From Kineosporia corallincola (GTDB lineage: Bacteria > Actinomycetota > Actinomycetes > Actinomycetales > Kineosporiaceae): a DNA stretch of 64,000 nt. Where the stretch lies: assembly GCF_018499875.1 (NCBI RefSeq), contig NZ_JAHBAY010000011.1, positions 186,001 to 250,000 on the forward strand. Reading direction: 5' to 3'. The notes under the pieces were generated by a model. The model was not told where the DNA came from and did no database searches. It saw only the letters and a program-made list of their open reading frames with translations. Both the position numbers and the translations under genes were made by a program. This document shows, in pieces, positions 18,901 through 27,741 of the stretch; the first letter of the stretch is position 1; every line of letters starts with the position of its first letter.

Positions 18901-19693
18901 GGTAGCGCCGCCCGTCACCGAGATGGCGCTCGGCGATCTCCCAGAGGGTGTCGTGGTGCCGGCCGGTCGGCGTCTCCACGATGTAGACCTTGTGCCCGTC
19001 CAGAGCCAGCTCGTCGCGGCTGAGCTGCCCGCTGGACTCCCGCTCGGCCTGCGCCGCGGCCCGGCGCGCGGTCGCCGCCTCGGCCGCCGCCTGCCGCGCG
19101 GTGAGCTGCCGGTTGGTGGAGTGACCCACCGGTTCGGCCGCGGGCGCCGCGGTGTTGGCGTCGAACACGTAGAACGTGTCCGGGTCGGCCGATCCGGCCG
19201 CCGCGGCGGCGGACACCGAGGTGCCGGGCCGGACCGAGGCCAGGTCGGCGCGCGGCGCCGCCTGCGCCACCCCCATCTGCCCGGCCATCACGCCGACCAG
19301 CAGCATCGACCCGACCAGCCAGCGGGCCAGCCGCTGGCTCGGCCCGGACAACGGCACCGGCGCCGCCAGCACCCCGCCGCGCAGCGCGGCACCCAGCTCG
19401 ACCAGCACGCAGACCACGAACTGGAGCCAGGCCAGCGCCGCGACCACGACCAGCACCGCCAGCACCTGGTTCATGCCCAGCGTGCCGGTCAGGCTGAGGG
19501 TGTCGGTCAGGCCGTCGTCCCGCAGAACCGGCGCGGCCAGCACGTACAGCCCGGCCGGCAGACCGGCAATCAGGCCGAGCAGTGCCAGTGCCGAGAACAG
19601 CGCGCCGATCCTCGATCGCCGTGGCGCGAACGGTGCCTGCTGCTGGAACCGGCCGGCGCCCGTCGTCGGCTGGTTCGCTGAATGCGCCGTCAT
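15935..19693 (-). CDS. LysM and BTAD domain membrane protein of the Tad operon
   Basis: 1252 aa, last gene of the Tad operon; its ATG overlaps the preceding stop (ATGA). N-terminal transmembrane helices lie near residues 30-55, 75-100 and 125-145. A LysM domain covers about 235-290 ([20 protein letters not shown]). A Gly/Ser/Ala low-complexity region follows from about 310 to 480 and a Pro/Ser/Thr-rich stretch to about 640. Another transmembrane helix near 655-675 ends in RRRRR. A cytoplasmic region leads to a C-terminal bacterial transcriptional activator domain (about 1080-1250). The layout suggests a wall-binding sensor with a cytoplasmic regulatory-type domain. No DNA-binding winged helix is recognised, so a role as transcription factor is not shown. 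Proteins of this architecture recur beside actinobacterial Tad genes. Confidence 0.82.
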   Translation of the reverse strand: MTAHSANQPTTGAGRFQQQAPFAPRRSRIGALFSALALLGLIAGLPAGLYVLAAPVLRDDGLTDTLSLTGTLGMNQVLAVLVVVAALAWLQFVVCVLVELGAALRGGVLAAPVPLSGPSQRLARWLVGSMLLVGVMAGQMGVAQAAPRADLASVRPGTSVSAAAAAGSADPDTFYVFDANTAAPAAEPVGHSTNRQLTARQAAAEAATARRAAAQAERESSGQLSRDELALDGHKVYIVETPTGRHHDTLWEIAERHLGDGRRYHEIYRLNEGRIQPDGRTLHLARLIQPGWRLIMPEDAVGVSRWVADRSAASGSGAGSGAGSGAASGADEGRGEQGSGQQSGSGAEAQEGGQKGAGGSGQQGAGSGSEAGSGAASGSDSGAGSGSGAGSGSGAGSGTGAGSGAGSGSGAGSSDSAAGQGTGSGSGVGQGNSSGSGSGSGSGSGSGSGTGSDSGTGSGTGSDSGTGSGAASGSGTGADGGSADSSDGSARSATGRMPSAGDPGYVSAQHPDVIGQGQAVLPTDPTPPRGTTAPGGVAANSASPSSRSAGAASSAASSPGAGTTTTTRPPQTQSPAQSQTQSPGRAASQSQSPGAALTPGAGATDLEAGTGVSSSTSAPGANETTAPSTPVTDGNTSRSDGSELPAELIGAGLVTAALLGTLLLIRRRRRGGPDQPGEFERETEVWLRTGADADRGALLDLALRSLPRACREAQLPLPQAYGAVVDDEGLDLLLTMAHASAPPPWAGLDDGLRWRLTYADAQHLVAHGDSAYPLLASVGRDHQGRDALINLGAAAGPVAVVGTPAMAASVVRALALGLAGNPWSRGIEVLTADLPAALPAIAAGRLIPCTGAKSLTEQLEQGSTRMPRTGPVQILTGGPVPGSRPERVAIYGAPLNVQTASRLQTVVGRGADLAVVVTGELPGARWRLRVDDAGVLTCDELSLQVTANRLGDGSIERLHSLFVSAGTPDLPTATGPEGERVVGPDGPDGVVETDDITWAQAAVRVGIVGEVEVQAPGTIDPRRLAVAEEILAYLALHPAGTHPTVLGAAIWPRGVTADVRDDMLAEVREWLGRDPSGHPRLREGSDGRLRLAAEVPCDWDVLRTLLNRSERTRDRSRERDLLVRALHLVRGPLVGGIAHGTYTWLPRTGTERQAEHLILDAASRLCRISSEDGDQLAVEQAATAGLRAVPHAQHLWRYIIRAEYALGGPSRLHDVTEHVRFVLASSGVDMEPETATLIDHLAGSAQAPSGTF
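18291..18350 (-). repeat. 30-bp exact tandem repeat in the Gly-Ser region
   Basis: Two identical 30-bp copies (18291-18320 and 18321-18350) encode part of the Gly/Ser/Thr linker of the LysM-BTAD protein. They sit in a longer run (about 18250-18600) of imperfect 6-bp steps. The unit is a multiple of three, so copy-number change would keep the frame. Confidence 0.9.
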
Positions 19694-20121
19694 GGCAAGC
19701 CCTCCCCGGTGATGCCCACCGCCGGCCTGGCCTGGCCCTGGGCGGTCACGGTGAAACTGTTGAAAAAGATCAGTGACAGCAGCGCGGTCTTCTGCTCGAT
19801 CGTCGCCCGCACCGCCACGTGCCCGGTGTCGGCCGTGATGCTCACGCCGGACGCCGGATAGTCCCGGGCGGCCAGGAATCTCGCGGCCGCCGCCTGGGCC
19901 GCGTCCGGATCCACGAGGACCGTCCCGTCCGCGCGCAGGGTGTCCACCTGGATCTCCCGGGCTCCGGCACGCGCGGCCTGCTCCACGTCGTCCGTCACCC
20001 TCTGGCGCGCGTTGATCGCCAGCCCGCCGTCCACCACGAGACCGGCCAGGACCAGCAGAACCACCGCGAACGCCACCACGAAAACCGTTGCCTGGCCGGA
20101 GTCGTCACGCCGTCTCGTCAC
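19690..20121 (-). CDS. TadG-like pilus assembly protein
   Basis: 143 aa with a GTG start overlapping the upstream stop (GTGA). The N-terminus RRDDSGQATVFVVAFAVVLL is the TadE/TadG-like prepilin-type segment: a short basic leader, Gly-Gln, then one hydrophobic helix. The rest is a short extracytoplasmic domain. It probably acts as a minor pilin or assembly factor of the Flp pilus. It is much shorter than the TadG of Gram-negatives, as is usual in actinobacteria. Confidence 0.85.
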   Translation of the reverse strand: MTRRRDDSGQATVFVVAFAVVLLVLAGLVVDGGLAINARQRVTDDVEQAARAGAREIQVDTLRADGTVLVDPDAAQAAAARFLAARDYPASGVSITADTGHVAVRATIEQKTALLSLIFFNSFTVTAQGQARPAVGITGEGLP

Positions 20122-20540
20122 GGGTTGCCTCCGGTGCGCCGGTAGATGTCCAGCGGAGCCGAACTGCTGGCCCGCACCGATACCGAGCCCGGGAGCCCGA
20201 GCAGACCCAGATCGTCCACCGGAACCCGGCAGCTCAGTTCCGTCTCGATCGTGCCACCGGCCACGAAATCACCGCTCAGCCCGACCGTCTCGCACACCCA
20301 GCGGCCGCCCAGCGAGGCGTTCGCGGTGCGGGCGGCCGCCGCGGCCGCCGACCCCTGGTCACGTTCCAGCGACGCCGCGCGGACCGCGTCCCGGCTCGCC
20401 GCCTCCACATCGCCGCGCACCGCCACGTAGCGGCCGAACGCCACCACGAGCAGCATGAAGGCCACGAGAACCGGCGTGATCAGCACGATCTCGACCGACA
20501 TCGCGCCGGTGTCCCCGGACGTCCCACGAAGGTTTCTCAT
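20118..20540 (-). CDS. TadE-like minor pilin (second copy)
   Basis: 140 aa, coupled on both sides by four-base overlaps. A basic leader is followed by GAMSVEIVLITPVLVAFMLL, the TadE pattern in which Glu sits at position 5 after the cleavage site. The remaining ~100 residues are extracytoplasmic and hold two cysteines (CETVG and ELSCRV) that could form a disulfide. Minor pilin of the Flp/Tad machine. Confidence 0.87.
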   Translation of the reverse strand: MRNLRGTSGDTGAMSVEIVLITPVLVAFMLLVVAFGRYVAVRGDVEAASRDAVRAASLERDQGSAAAAAARTANASLGGRWVCETVGLSGDFVAGGTIETELSCRVPVDDLGLLGLPGSVSVRASSSAPLDIYRRTGGNP

Positions 20541-20935
20541 AGGTCCGGCCGGAATTCCTCGACGGGCCCCTGCACGACCTGCTCGATCCGCACCCCCGGG
20601 ACGCCCGGCACCACCTGGATGCCCCGGCCCGTCACCACGGCGCGCACCTCGTCCGGCCCGGCCATGCTGACCTGCACCGACACGTCCTCGATCACGCCGC
20701 GGCCGACCTGGGCGGCATAGGCCCGGCCGCGCGCCTCGGCGGTGCCGATCGCCGCGGCACCACCACCGGTGCGGGCCACCCGGGCGGCCTCCCGGGCCGC
20801 CGCCGACGCCGCCTGGTTGCCGAGGAACAGCAGCGCCGCCTGCACGGTCGCGAAGATCACGAACAGCAGCAGAGGCATGTACAGGGCGAGCTCGATCGTG
20901 CTGGCACCCCGGTCCCGGTGGGCCCGACGGATCAG
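20537..20935 (-). CDS. TadE-like minor pilin (first copy)
   Basis: About 132 aa. The TadE signature RGASTIELALYMPLLLFVIF lies about 11 residues from the proposed start. In this frame no ATG, GTG or TTG occurs between the body of the pilin gene and the signature. The best guess is a CTG at 20935 that overlaps the pilin TGA as CTGA, imitating the NTGA overlaps seen elsewhere in this operon. A much earlier GTG inside the pilin gene is the alternative. Function as for the second copy. Confidence 0.75.
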   Translation of the reverse strand: MIRRAHRDRGASTIELALYMPLLLFVIFATVQAALLFLGNQAASAAAREAARVARTGGGAAAIGTAEARGRAYAAQVGRGVIEDVSVQVSMAGPDEVRAVVTGRGIQVVPGVPGVRIEQVVQGPVEEFRPDL

Positions 20936-21180
20936 ATGCCGCCGGTGTCGAGGTTGATGCTGTCGGCCTTGTCGCGCAGCTTCTGGAGCAGCACGGCGCC
21001 GACCGCGGCCGCGATCCCGACCAGCAGCGCCGAGATCACCACCCACTCCACGACCGAGGCACCGACGTCCCCCGGCCCGTGGATCTGCCGGGCCCGCGCC
21101 CGGTCGACGCGCCGGCGAATGATCAGTTCCGCGTACCCGGCTACCGATGCCGGACTGAAGCGGAACGGTCCGCTCTTCAT
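20932..21180 (-). CDS. Flp-type pilin precursor
   Basis: 82 aa. A 39-residue polar leader ends GDVG, followed by ASVVEWVVISALLVG, matching the class III (Flp) prepilin cleavage site Gly / Ala with Glu at +5. One hydrophobic helix and a short tail with KLRDKADSIN follow, typical of Flp pilins. Start ATG with GGAG 9 bases upstream. A 31-bp gap separates it from tadC, the largest gap in the operon, and may hold an extra promoter or processing site for high pilin expression. The prepilin peptidase is not in this window. Confidence 0.85.
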   Translation of the reverse strand: MKSGPFRFSPASVAGYAELIIRRRVDRARARQIHGPGDVGASVVEWVVISALLVGIAAAVGAVLLQKLRDKADSINLDTGGI

Positions 21181-21211
21181 GAGTCGTCTCCTTCATCAGT
21201 CGATCCGTCGA

Positions 21212-22150
21212 TCAGGTTCCGCTCAGCACCCGGACGATGGCCGGGTAGATGAGGAAGATGAGAAACCCCACCGCCAGCAGGAGCTGGGCGATGAGCATGG
21301 ACTGCGAGCGCGCCTGCGCCCGCCCTTCGGCGTCGGCCATCTCGCGCCGGCGCATCGACGCCGCCCGGGCCGCGAGCGACTCGCGCACCTTGGCGCCGTC
21401 GTCCGCGACCAGTTCCAGGGCGGCGCCCAGATCGCTGAGCTCGGCCACCGCGGTCTCCTCGCCGAGCCGGCTCAGGGCCGACCACGGGGTGACGCCCTGG
21501 AGCCGGGCGATCGCCAGGGTGTCGCGCAGCCGCACCATCGCCCAGCCGTCACTGACCGAGGCCGCGGAGTTCAGGGCCTCCGGAACCCCGCGCCCGCCGG
21601 ACAGATTCAGCGCGACCAGGTCGAGGAACGAGCCGACCACGTGCCGGAAGTCGCGGCGCCGCACGGTGGCCCGCTGGCCGGCCTGGAGCGTCGGCAGCAT
21701 GGCGCCGATCACCAGGCCGCTGATGCCGAGGAACACCGGCGTGGTCACCGGCAGGCCACCGACCAGCCCGACCAGCAGCCCGCCCAGCACGAACGGCACG
21801 ACCGCGCCCAGCGCGGCACCGAGAAGGCTGTACGCCAGGTGGTTCTCGATCGGCCGGTCGATCAGGGAGAGGTCGGCGCGCAGCCCCGCGGGCAGCCGGA
21901 TCCCCGAGAGCTCCAGTTGCCGCCGGATCCCCCGGCCCACGGACGACGTCACACCGGCCCGGCCCGAGGCCGCACCCGCGCCGCCGGCATTCTCCGCCGG
22001 GGCGTTCTGGGCCTGCTTCTGCCGTTCGGCGTCCAGCGCCGCGAGCGTGGCGGGGGCACCCACCCCGCGCATCGCGGGACGGGAGTAGGCGACCACCAGC
22101 AGCAGCACACCGGCCCCGGCCAGGGCGCCGGCCAGCACGATCGCGATCAC
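21212..22150 (-). CDS. tadC: TadC-like type II/IV secretion F protein
   Basis: 312 aa, GTG start overlapping the tadB stop as GTGA. A T2SSF domain with N- and C-terminal transmembrane helices (near 1-22, 110-150 and 290-310) surrounds a cytoplasmic helical region (VGSFLDLVALNLSGGRGVPE). It is the inner-membrane platform protein of the Tad pilus, pairing with TadB. Confidence 0.9.
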   Translation of the reverse strand: MIAIVLAGALAGAGVLLLVVAYSRPAMRGVGAPATLAALDAERQKQAQNAPAENAGGAGAASGRAGVTSSVGRGIRRQLELSGIRLPAGLRADLSLIDRPIENHLAYSLLGAALGAVVPFVLGGLLVGLVGGLPVTTPVFLGISGLVIGAMLPTLQAGQRATVRRRDFRHVVGSFLDLVALNLSGGRGVPEALNSAASVSDGWAMVRLRDTLAIARLQGVTPWSALSRLGEETAVAELSDLGAALELVADDGAKVRESLAARAASMRRREMADAEGRAQARSQSMLIAQLLLAVGFLIFLIYPAIVRVLSGT

Positions 22151-23046
22151 CGGGCACCCCCCTCGGCCGACGGGGCGGTGTGCATGAACCGCTCCGGAAG
22201 GTCGTACGAGGCAAGCTGTTTCAGCCAGAAGAAGCCCGCGCCGAAGAAGCCGACCACGATCGCCAGCACCACCTGGCCGCCCGGATGCTGGTACGGCTCC
22301 ACGTATCCGGGGTTGAAGGTGCGCAGGCCGAGCACGAACAGCAGCGTCACCGCCACGACGATCTGCACGCTGCGCCGGGTGGCCGCCCGCCCGGCCGTCA
22401 CCCGGCCACGCATCTCCACCTCGGCCCGCACCGAGTCGGCCAGGCTGGTCAGCACGTGCCGCAGGCCCGGCCCACGCAGCCGGGAGTTCAGCAGCAGCGC
22501 CGCCACCACCAGGTCGGCGCTGGCGTCGTCCAGGTCGTCGGCCAGCCGGTGCAGCGCCGTGGGCAGCGGCACCCGCACCCGCAGCCGGTCGGCCAGGGTG
22601 ATGATCTCGTCGGCGATCGGGGCCGGCGCGGCCCGCGACGTCGCGATCACCGCCTGCTCCAGACCGACCGCGCCGGCGATGGTGTCACGCAGCGACTCGG
22701 TCCACAGGGCCAGTGCCTCCAGCCGGTCGGCCTGCTGCCGCTCCTCCCGGGCCCCGCCCATCAGGGCGGGCCAGGCCAGGATCATCGTCACCGCGGCGAT
22801 CGCGGCCACCGGCCAGGCAGTGACCAGCAGGGTGAACACCCCGGCGAGGACGGCGATGGGCAGGCGGGTGCCGAAGCCCCTCAGCCGGCGGGAGGCGCGC
22901 CGGCCCAGGGACCGGTCGTCGGTTCCGGCGGTGCCGCGTTCCCGCCGGATCAGCGCGTCGATCAGCAGGGCCAGGCCGCCGCCGGCCAGGGCCCCGGCCA
23001 GGAGCACGCCCGCGAACGGGGCGGAGGAACTCAGCGACTCGATCAT
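22147..23046 (-). CDS. tadB: TadB-like type II/IV secretion F protein
   Basis: 299 aa from the ATG at 23046, which overlaps the tadA stop (ATGA). Transmembrane helices lie near residues 10-28, 60-95 and 240-275. The T2SSF core has the usual helix with W.ESLRDTIAGAVGLEQAV. Platform protein, partner of TadC and of the ATPase. The frame stays open far upstream through tadA, but that part is antisense-free shadow and not homologous. Confidence 0.9.
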   Translation of the reverse strand: MIESLSSSAPFAGVLLAGALAGGGLALLIDALIRRERGTAGTDDRSLGRRASRRLRGFGTRLPIAVLAGVFTLLVTAWPVAAIAAVTMILAWPALMGGAREERQQADRLEALALWTESLRDTIAGAVGLEQAVIATSRAAPAPIADEIITLADRLRVRVPLPTALHRLADDLDDASADLVVAALLLNSRLRGPGLRHVLTSLADSVRAEVEMRGRVTAGRAATRRSVQIVVAVTLLFVLGLRTFNPGYVEPYQHPGGQVVLAIVVGFFGAGFFWLKQLASYDLPERFMHTAPSAEGGAR

Positions 23047-24368
23047 CCCGGCCACCCGCCCTGGGCCGGCACGCTCATCGCCGGGTCGTACCCGGCCCGG
23101 ATCAGCTCGTCCACACAGGAGATCGGCGCCGCGGGCTCGGCCCGGCCGTCCGCGCCGGCCTGGAACACCTCGCTGGACAGCACCCGCCCGTCCACGCCGT
23201 TGACCTCGCGCACGCTGGTGACGATGCGGCGCAGGCTGCCGCCCTCGGCGTAGTCGTTGCGACGTTCCACGAACACCACGAAGTCGATGGCACCCGCGAT
23301 CAGCATCATCGTGGCGTCGGTGGGCAGTCGCTCGGCGGACTGGATGGCGTAGGTGCAGATCCGGTTGAACACCTCGATCGCCGAGTTCGCGTGGATGGTC
23401 GACAGCGAGCCGTCGTTGCCCTGGCTCATCGCGTTGAGCATGGTGACGATCTCGTCGCCGAGCACCTCGCCGACGATCACCCGGCTCGGGTTCATCCGCA
23501 GCGAGCGGCGCACCAGGTCGGCCATCCCGATCGACCCCTGGCCCTCGGAGTTTGGCAGCCGTTCCTCCAGCGGCACCACGTTCGGATGCAGGTCGGTGAA
23601 TTCGCCCAGCCCCAGCTCCAGCGAGCGTTCCACGGTGATCAGCCGCTCCTGCGGCGGGATCTCGTGAGCCAGGGCACGCAGCAGGGTGGTCTTGCCGGCG
23701 TTGGTGGCCCCGGCGATCATGATGTTCTTGCGGGCCAGCACGGCGGCGGACAGGAACGAGGCCAGTTCCGGCGTCAGCGACTCGTTCTTGACCAGCTGGT
23801 CCAGCGTCACCCGGCTGAGTCGCGAGCGCCGGATCGAGATGGCCGGCCGGGGGCAGACCCCCATCACCGCCGAAAGCCGGGACCCGTCGGGAAGTCTCAG
23901 GTCGAGCTGCGGGTTGGCGACGTCGAACGAGCGGCTGGTCAGGCCGGAGTAGGCGCCGAGCAGCTGCACCAGCTCGATCAGCTCGTCGTCGGACTCGGCC
24001 ACCGGTGGCACGGCCATCTCGCGGCCGTCCGCATAGCCCACGAAAACCTGGTCGCAGCCGTTGATGTCGATGTTCTCCACGAGCGGGTCGTCGAGCAGGG
24101 GCTGAAGCCGCCCGACCCCGAACAGCGCCGCGTGGATGCCCTCGGCGAGCTCGGTCTCCTCGTCCACCTCCGGCGGGGTGCGGCCCAGCGAGAGTTCCGA
24201 CCGGGCGTGCAGATCCAGCACCCGGCCGATCACCGCCCGGGCGTACTGCCGCTCGTCCTCGGCGCTCATCGGCGGGGCGCCGGTCAGGGCGTCCTCGCGG
24301 CGTTGCTGGGCGAGCAGGTCCGCGACCTCCTCGCGCAGCCGTCGCACCACGCGCTGGTCGATGGCCAT
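23043..24368 (-). CDS. tadA: TadA/CpaF-type secretion ATPase
   Basis: 441 aa. It powers assembly of the Flp pilus from the cytoplasmic side. Walker A is GATNAGKTTLLRALA, the Asp/His boxes follow, and SRVIVGEVLGDEIVTMLNAM with GSLSTIHANSA is the usual Walker B/His box of the CpaF family. The N-terminal domain has the ENIDINGCDQVFV segment seen in the family. The start overlaps the tadZ stop by one base (TGATG). Confidence 0.95.
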   Translation of the reverse strand: MAIDQRVVRRLREEVADLLAQQRREDALTGAPPMSAEDERQYARAVIGRVLDLHARSELSLGRTPPEVDEETELAEGIHAALFGVGRLQPLLDDPLVENIDINGCDQVFVGYADGREMAVPPVAESDDELIELVQLLGAYSGLTSRSFDVANPQLDLRLPDGSRLSAVMGVCPRPAISIRRSRLSRVTLDQLVKNESLTPELASFLSAAVLARKNIMIAGATNAGKTTLLRALAHEIPPQERLITVERSLELGLGEFTDLHPNVVPLEERLPNSEGQGSIGMADLVRRSLRMNPSRVIVGEVLGDEIVTMLNAMSQGNDGSLSTIHANSAIEVFNRICTYAIQSAERLPTDATMMLIAGAIDFVVFVERRNDYAEGGSLRRIVTSVREVNGVDGRVLSSEVFQAGADGRAEPAAPISCVDELIRAGYDPAMSVPAQGGWPG

Positions 24369-26731
24369 CAGCGATCACCCCCGGCCCGGTCGACGCCGTC
24401 GTCGCCGCCGTCGTCGTTCCCGGACCCGGTGCCGGGGTTCTCCATCGGCTCGTACGGGTCGCGGATCGGGCTTACGGATGCGGTGTCCCGGTCCTCGTCG
24501 TCCGTTCGTTCCCATCCGGTCGGCTCGGGGGCAACGGTTTTCGGCCCGACGGTGATCGGTTCGACGGCGATCGGCCCGGAGGCCGGCCCGGCCACCGGGT
24601 GCTCACCGGTCTGCCGCTCCCGGGTGTGCCCGGCCCAGGTGCCGGAGCCGTCGGCACCCCGGCGTGCGCGGTCGCGGATCTCCCGCAGCAGGGCGGTGTG
24701 GTCGGTGGGCATGAAACGTGCGGGTCCGGGGGTGTCGGCCGAGTCGGTGAAACCTGATGACGACGAGAGCACCGACGACGGCACCGCCGTCGGAACCGCG
24801 GGTGGCAGGGGCGAGAGCTGGGACGGCGGGACGTCCGGCGCGATCCATCCGGTGCCCCCGGCCCGGAGGTCGCCGGGCGGCTCGGTGCGGTCGGCCGGCG
24901 CACGGGACCCGTGCAGGTTCACCACCTGACCGGTGCGCCCGGCCTCGTCGGTGGTGGCCTCGTCGGTGCTGGGAGTGTCTGCGGTGGTGCGGATCTCGCC
25001 GGTGACCGGGTTCTCGACGGGAGACGGTTCGGGGTCGTGCGCGGGGGCATCGTCCTGGCGAAGCCCGAACTGCTCACTGCCGAAGGGGCCGTAGCCGAAC
25101 CGCCGCGCGTCCCGCGGGCGATCGGCACCCGGCGGTGGGATCTCCTGCGGCTGCCGCCGGGGAAGCGGTGGCGGCTCGGAGGATCCCGTTCCCGGAACAC
25201 CGCGCTCGTCGGGACGGTCGGGGTGGTCGGGACGGTCGGGGTGGTCGCGCAGCGCGCTCCAGGCGTGCTTGTCGGACGTGGTCTGCGGATTTGCGGTGCG
25301 GTGCTCCTGGAGCCAGGTGCCGGACGACGGCGTCCCCTCATTCACCCGGGACCCGGAAATCCCGGTGTCGTAGTCGGTCTCGGCCTCGTCCGAGGGCATC
25401 ACGTGCCGTCGGGCCCGGCGGCGCTCCGAGGTTTGCAGGGCGGACGGGTCGCGCCCGAGGGCCGCGCGGCGGGACCGGGTGTGCCGCAGCTCGTCGGTGT
25501 TCTCGTCGGCGAACGCTTCCGGTGGTGTGGTGAGCCCGGCGAATCCCCGCACCGGGGCGGCGGGTCGCTGCGCGGTCTTTTCGTCGTCCCCCATTGAAAG
25601 GTCGCTCAGGGGGCCCTGTTGTGGCGCGTAGACGCTCGGGGGGACGGTGAGCGGCAGCAGTTCCGGATCTTCGTCGACGGGTGGAGAGTCGCCGAAGAAG
25701 GAGTTGGGGCGGCGTTCCTGATCCTGTTCCCGGGTCTGGGGCCGGGTCTGCGCCTGCGCGCCGACGGGGACCGGCTGGGCTGCGGAAACCCGTGACACCG
25801 GAACGGGTTCCGGTGTCACGGCCTCGACCGGAGCCGGTCTGGTCTCGCTGGGTGCGACCGGGGGCGGCGGTTTGAGGGCGGCCGCCCGTGCGGGAGGTGT
25901 GGACGTCACCGGGGCCTGGAGCTCCGGGATGGTGCCCGCCAGCAGGCTCACCGACGGCAACAGCGAGCGCACCGAGCGGATCAGCGTGGAGCGGGCCAGC
26001 CTGCTGCGGTTCATGCCGCGCAGGGCCTCGGCGCCGCGCTGGTCGAGCGCCATCGTGCCGAGCACCGGCACACCGACGCCGGAGGAGTGCAGCAGTTGCT
26101 CGGTGCGGCCGGCCACGGCCCGGTCGCGCTCCGGGGCGACCAGCACCACACCGATCTGCGCGCGTCCGGCGAACCGCCCCGGCACTGCACTGTTCAGGAA
26201 TCGCAGGCGCTCCCGCAGATGGGCGAGTTCCTCGACTTCCGGCCTGGCCACCACGATCACGGCGTCGGCCTGGTGCACCACCGGCATGGTCGGGGCGGAC
26301 GGGCCGACCCGGCCGCAGTCGGCGTACACCGTGCGCCCGGCCTCCGACAGGGCGCGGGCCAGGGGGCTCCAGAGCGGGCCCAGGCCGGTGGCCTGTTCCG
26401 GTCCGTTCACGCCGAGCAGGAGGTCCAGGCCGCCGCCGGTGACCTGGAGGTGGTCTTCCAGCCGGGTCGGGCCGGCCGGGCCGGTGCCCGCCTCGACCGA
26501 GGGCAGCCAGCGCTGGCCGGGCAGGTCGCGGCGCAGGCCGGCGACCAGGGAGAGCAGGCCGAGCTCGGCGTCGAGCGGTGCGCCGTCGGGACGGCGGTAG
26601 CGCAGCCCGAGGTCACCGCCGTCCGGATCGAGGTCGGCGGCGACGGCGCCCGGGGTGAGGGCGGCGAGCGCGACGGTGAGCGTGGTGACGCCTGGCGCGC
26701 CCTTGGCGGAGACGAGGACGACGAGGGCCAT
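24368..26731 (-). CDS. TadZ/CpaE-like ATPase with long disordered tail
   Basis: 787 aa. Residues 1-250 form a MinD/ParA-like ATPase with the deviant Walker A KGAPGVTT at residues 10-17 and a LLLGVNGPEQATG-type core; this is the TadZ/CpaE localisation factor that positions the pilus machine. Residues ~260-787 are Pro/Arg/Glu-rich and low in complexity, with no recognisable domain and many charged residues. The tail is far longer than in typical CpaE. The start overlaps the preceding stop by one base. Confidence 0.85.
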   Translation of the reverse strand: MALVVLVSAKGAPGVTTLTVALAALTPGAVAADLDPDGGDLGLRYRRPDGAPLDAELGLLSLVAGLRRDLPGQRWLPSVEAGTGPAGPTRLEDHLQVTGGGLDLLLGVNGPEQATGLGPLWSPLARALSEAGRTVYADCGRVGPSAPTMPVVHQADAVIVVARPEVEELAHLRERLRFLNSAVPGRFAGRAQIGVVLVAPERDRAVAGRTEQLLHSSGVGVPVLGTMALDQRGAEALRGMNRSRLARSTLIRSVRSLLPSVSLLAGTIPELQAPVTSTPPARAAALKPPPPVAPSETRPAPVEAVTPEPVPVSRVSAAQPVPVGAQAQTRPQTREQDQERRPNSFFGDSPPVDEDPELLPLTVPPSVYAPQQGPLSDLSMGDDEKTAQRPAAPVRGFAGLTTPPEAFADENTDELRHTRSRRAALGRDPSALQTSERRRARRHVMPSDEAETDYDTGISGSRVNEGTPSSGTWLQEHRTANPQTTSDKHAWSALRDHPDRPDHPDRPDERGVPGTGSSEPPPLPRRQPQEIPPPGADRPRDARRFGYGPFGSEQFGLRQDDAPAHDPEPSPVENPVTGEIRTTADTPSTDEATTDEAGRTGQVVNLHGSRAPADRTEPPGDLRAGGTGWIAPDVPPSQLSPLPPAVPTAVPSSVLSSSSGFTDSADTPGPARFMPTDHTALLREIRDRARRGADGSGTWAGHTRERQTGEHPVAGPASGPIAVEPITVGPKTVAPEPTGWERTDDEDRDTASVSPIRDPYEPMENPGTGSGNDDGGDDGVDRAGGDR

Positions 26732-27453
26732 CAGTTGCCCTTCGTGGAGGCCCCGCGTTCCAGCAGCACGAGGCTGATCTGGTCGGCGGCGGCCGCGGCG
26801 GCGACCTGCACTGCCTCGTTGCGGGTGACGATGAGTGTGACGACGGTGGAGTTGTCGCCGCCGGAACCGAAGACGCCGTCCTCGGAACCCTTCACGGAGC
26901 TGACCGTGGCCTTGGCGGCGATCTCCGAGCCCTCGCCCTCGACCGCGCGGACCACCTGCACCACGTCGCCGGCCTCCAGGCCGCCGGCCGGGAAACGGCC
27001 GATGCTCAGCGGCACGCCGACCGCGGCCTTGTTGCCGTCGAGCATGCTGCTGGTGACCAGCATGCCGGGGTCGATCAGCCGGCCGGGCGGGATCTCGGTG
27101 CCGGCGAACCGGCCGATCACCTGGTCGGCCTGGTCGGCGGTGATCACCGCGACGCCGTCCGAGGCGACCTTGGCGACGGCCAGGTTGTCGGCGGTGATCT
27201 GCTGGCCGGCGACGATGGTGGTGCGGGCGACCAGGACGTCCGCGCGGTCGTCGAGGCGCAGCGCGAGCAGCCCGGCGACGGCGGCGCCGAGCACGATCAG
27301 CAGCACCGCGAGCACGGCGAGGCCGGGGCGGCGGGTGCCCGGGGGACGGGGCAGCCGGTCGCCGGAGCCGGGCGTGGAGGGGCGCCCCCGCGCCGCGTCG
27401 GGCTTGTTGCCGGACTCCCGGGACCGGACGTCGATGCGTTCCTGCGTGCTCAA
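26731..27453 (-). CDS. SAF domain protein (CpaB/RcpC-like)
   Basis: 240 aa from a TTG at 27453, which has AGGAG 5 bases upstream; a GTG at 27471 would add six residues but lies before that box. A proline-rich N-terminus is followed by a transmembrane helix (about residues 40-60) and an SAF domain (LVARTTIVAGQQITADNLAV, GRFAGTEIPPGRL). CpaB/RcpC proteins sit outside the membrane and stabilise the pilus channel. First gene of the Tad operon; the promoter should be in 27454-27741. Confidence 0.85.
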   Translation of the reverse strand: MSTQERIDVRSRESGNKPDAARGRPSTPGSGDRLPRPPGTRRPGLAVLAVLLIVLGAAVAGLLALRLDDRADVLVARTTIVAGQQITADNLAVAKVASDGVAVITADQADQVIGRFAGTEIPPGRLIDPGMLVTSSMLDGNKAAVGVPLSIGRFPAGGLEAGDVVQVVRAVEGEGSEIAAKATVSSVKGSEDGVFGSGGDNSTVVTLIVTRNEAVQVAAAAAADQISLVLLERGASTKGN

Positions 27454-27741
27454 CAGATCTCCTCGTGCCACCCAGGTGGATCGGTTCCGGATGGTTTGTT
27501 CTTGATCTTGCGGTCTGGTCTGATTAGCGAATCCGACTACGCAGTCGACACATCCTGATGCAGTTCGCGATCACCCGTGACGCCAACGATCTAGGCAATC
27601 CACGAAGGGTGACGATAATGCCACCTTGACGCACCTTATGCACTAATCAGGATGTGATGGTTAGGAAACGTTTGATGCACCGATTCGGGTCAGGTAAGCG
27701 ATAAGTCCTACTTGCGAGTAGTCAGAGAACCGGAGCCAGGC
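27454..27741. promoter_or_regulatory. Divergent regulatory region of the Tad locus
   Basis: 288 bp between the divergent Tad operon and the lipoprotein gene, noticeably richer in A/T than its surroundings. It contains a perfect 11-bp inverted repeat (CACATCCTGAT at 27549-27559 and its complement at 27646-27656) enclosing a second inner pair (TCACCC / GGGTGA). Promoters for both directions must lie here, but no -35/-10 pair is convincing. Confidence 0.6.
27549..27656. repeat. 11-bp inverted repeat with 86-bp spacer
   Basis: CACATCCTGAT and ATCAGGATGTG are exact complements. They could be two half-operators for a looping regulator or the outer stem of a structured leader RNA for either divergent gene. 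Confidence 0.7.
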
